A DNA stretch of 64,000 nt from Scortum barcoo (Eukaryota > Chordata > Actinopteri > Centrarchiformes > Terapontidae), in assembly GCA_023238725.1 (NCBI GenBank), contig CM041550.1:25753586-25817585 (forward strand), read 5' to 3'. The notes beneath the pieces are model-generated. The model did no database searches, was not told the DNA's origin, and saw nothing but the letters and a program-made list of their open reading frames with translations. The position numbers and the translations under genes are program-made. How positions within the stretch are numbered: the stretch's first letter is position 1; each line of letters starts with the position of its first letter. Positions 63,712 through 64,000 of this stretch are shown here, piece by piece.

Positions 63712-64000
63712 GAGGTCCCCAACCCCCGGGCCACGGATACTGGTACTGGGTGGCGAAGAAGAATAAAAAAAAATGTTATATTTCCATTTTATTTTATTTA
63801 CCAGATATTGGTTTACTAACTTCTGTCTGTTCCTCTCAGCGCGCTTGACAAGTTACCTCGGTGGGACCGGCTCGTTGCAGAGAAACAAGCAAGTGTTCCC
63901 ACTGATTCTCCGTCTTTGGTGAATGGTATTTTTATGTATATTTATTATATGTTACCATATGTTAATTATTATCATTGTTTAATTTTGTTTAATTATACGA
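63712..64000 (+). mobile_element. hAT-like DNA transposon terminus, cut by the window edge
   Basis: CAGAGGTCCCCAACCCCCGG, followed by GCCACGGATACTGGTACTGG, is the terminal sequence of a vertebrate hAT-type family as I remember it. It is followed by the TTCCATTTTATTTTATTTACC phrase of the same family. Only the left end is in the window, so the opposite terminus, the 8-bp target-site duplication and any transposase cannot be judged. Confidence 0.55.

Noticed and set aside
1..64000. CRISPR arrays, bacterial operons, ribosome binding sites, rRNA genes
   Set aside because: None was seen; the window is vertebrate nuclear DNA.

Overview
This window looks like teleost fish DNA, most likely from a percomorph. 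The evidence is its repeats. There is a complete but inactivated Rex3 (RTE-clade) LINE, two tRNA-derived SINEs, fragments of L2/CR1-type LINEs, fish-type LTR elements and several dispersed repeats common in percomorph genomes. No host protein-coding exon was recognised on either strand. The background is AT-rich, with microsatellites and short spurious reading frames, so the window is best read as an intergenic region or the inside of a very large intron.

Layout. At 1-1767 (minus) a reading frame with no stop codon runs off the left edge; it encodes a BEL/Pao-type Gag with two zinc knuckles. A LINE reverse-transcriptase fragment follows at 2405-2700 (+), with another probable one at 5690-5880 (-). 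From 7 to 14 kb there are dispersed repeats, two inverted repeats, a probable LTR remnant (10961-11705) and a SINE with an L2-like tail (13985-14319, -). From 14.8 to 48 kb the DNA is mostly unclassified. It contains a tRNA-derived SINE (22765-22906, -), a LINE fragment with a mutated catalytic motif (25582-25935, +), a MITE-like remnant, three pieces of one percomorph dispersed repeat, a second dispersed repeat present twice, and several blocks that look like conserved noncoding sequence. From 48.4 to 49.6 kb there is an antisense LINE fragment with an internal 21-bp perfect palindrome, then a separate L2-type tail. A clean solo LTR with a 5-bp target-site duplication lies at 53159-53704. The full-length Rex3 copy lies at 55189-58602 between 14-bp target-site duplications. 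The right edge enters a hAT-like DNA transposon end at about 63712.

Nothing here forms an operon, pathway or new system. The genes with recognisable function belong to mobile elements (Gag, endonuclease, reverse transcriptase). The Rex3 reading frame is broken by several frameshifts. The BEL/Pao Gag is strikingly open but appears to have lost its start codon's frame. Calls on noncoding conservation rest on texture alone and need an alignment to other fish.
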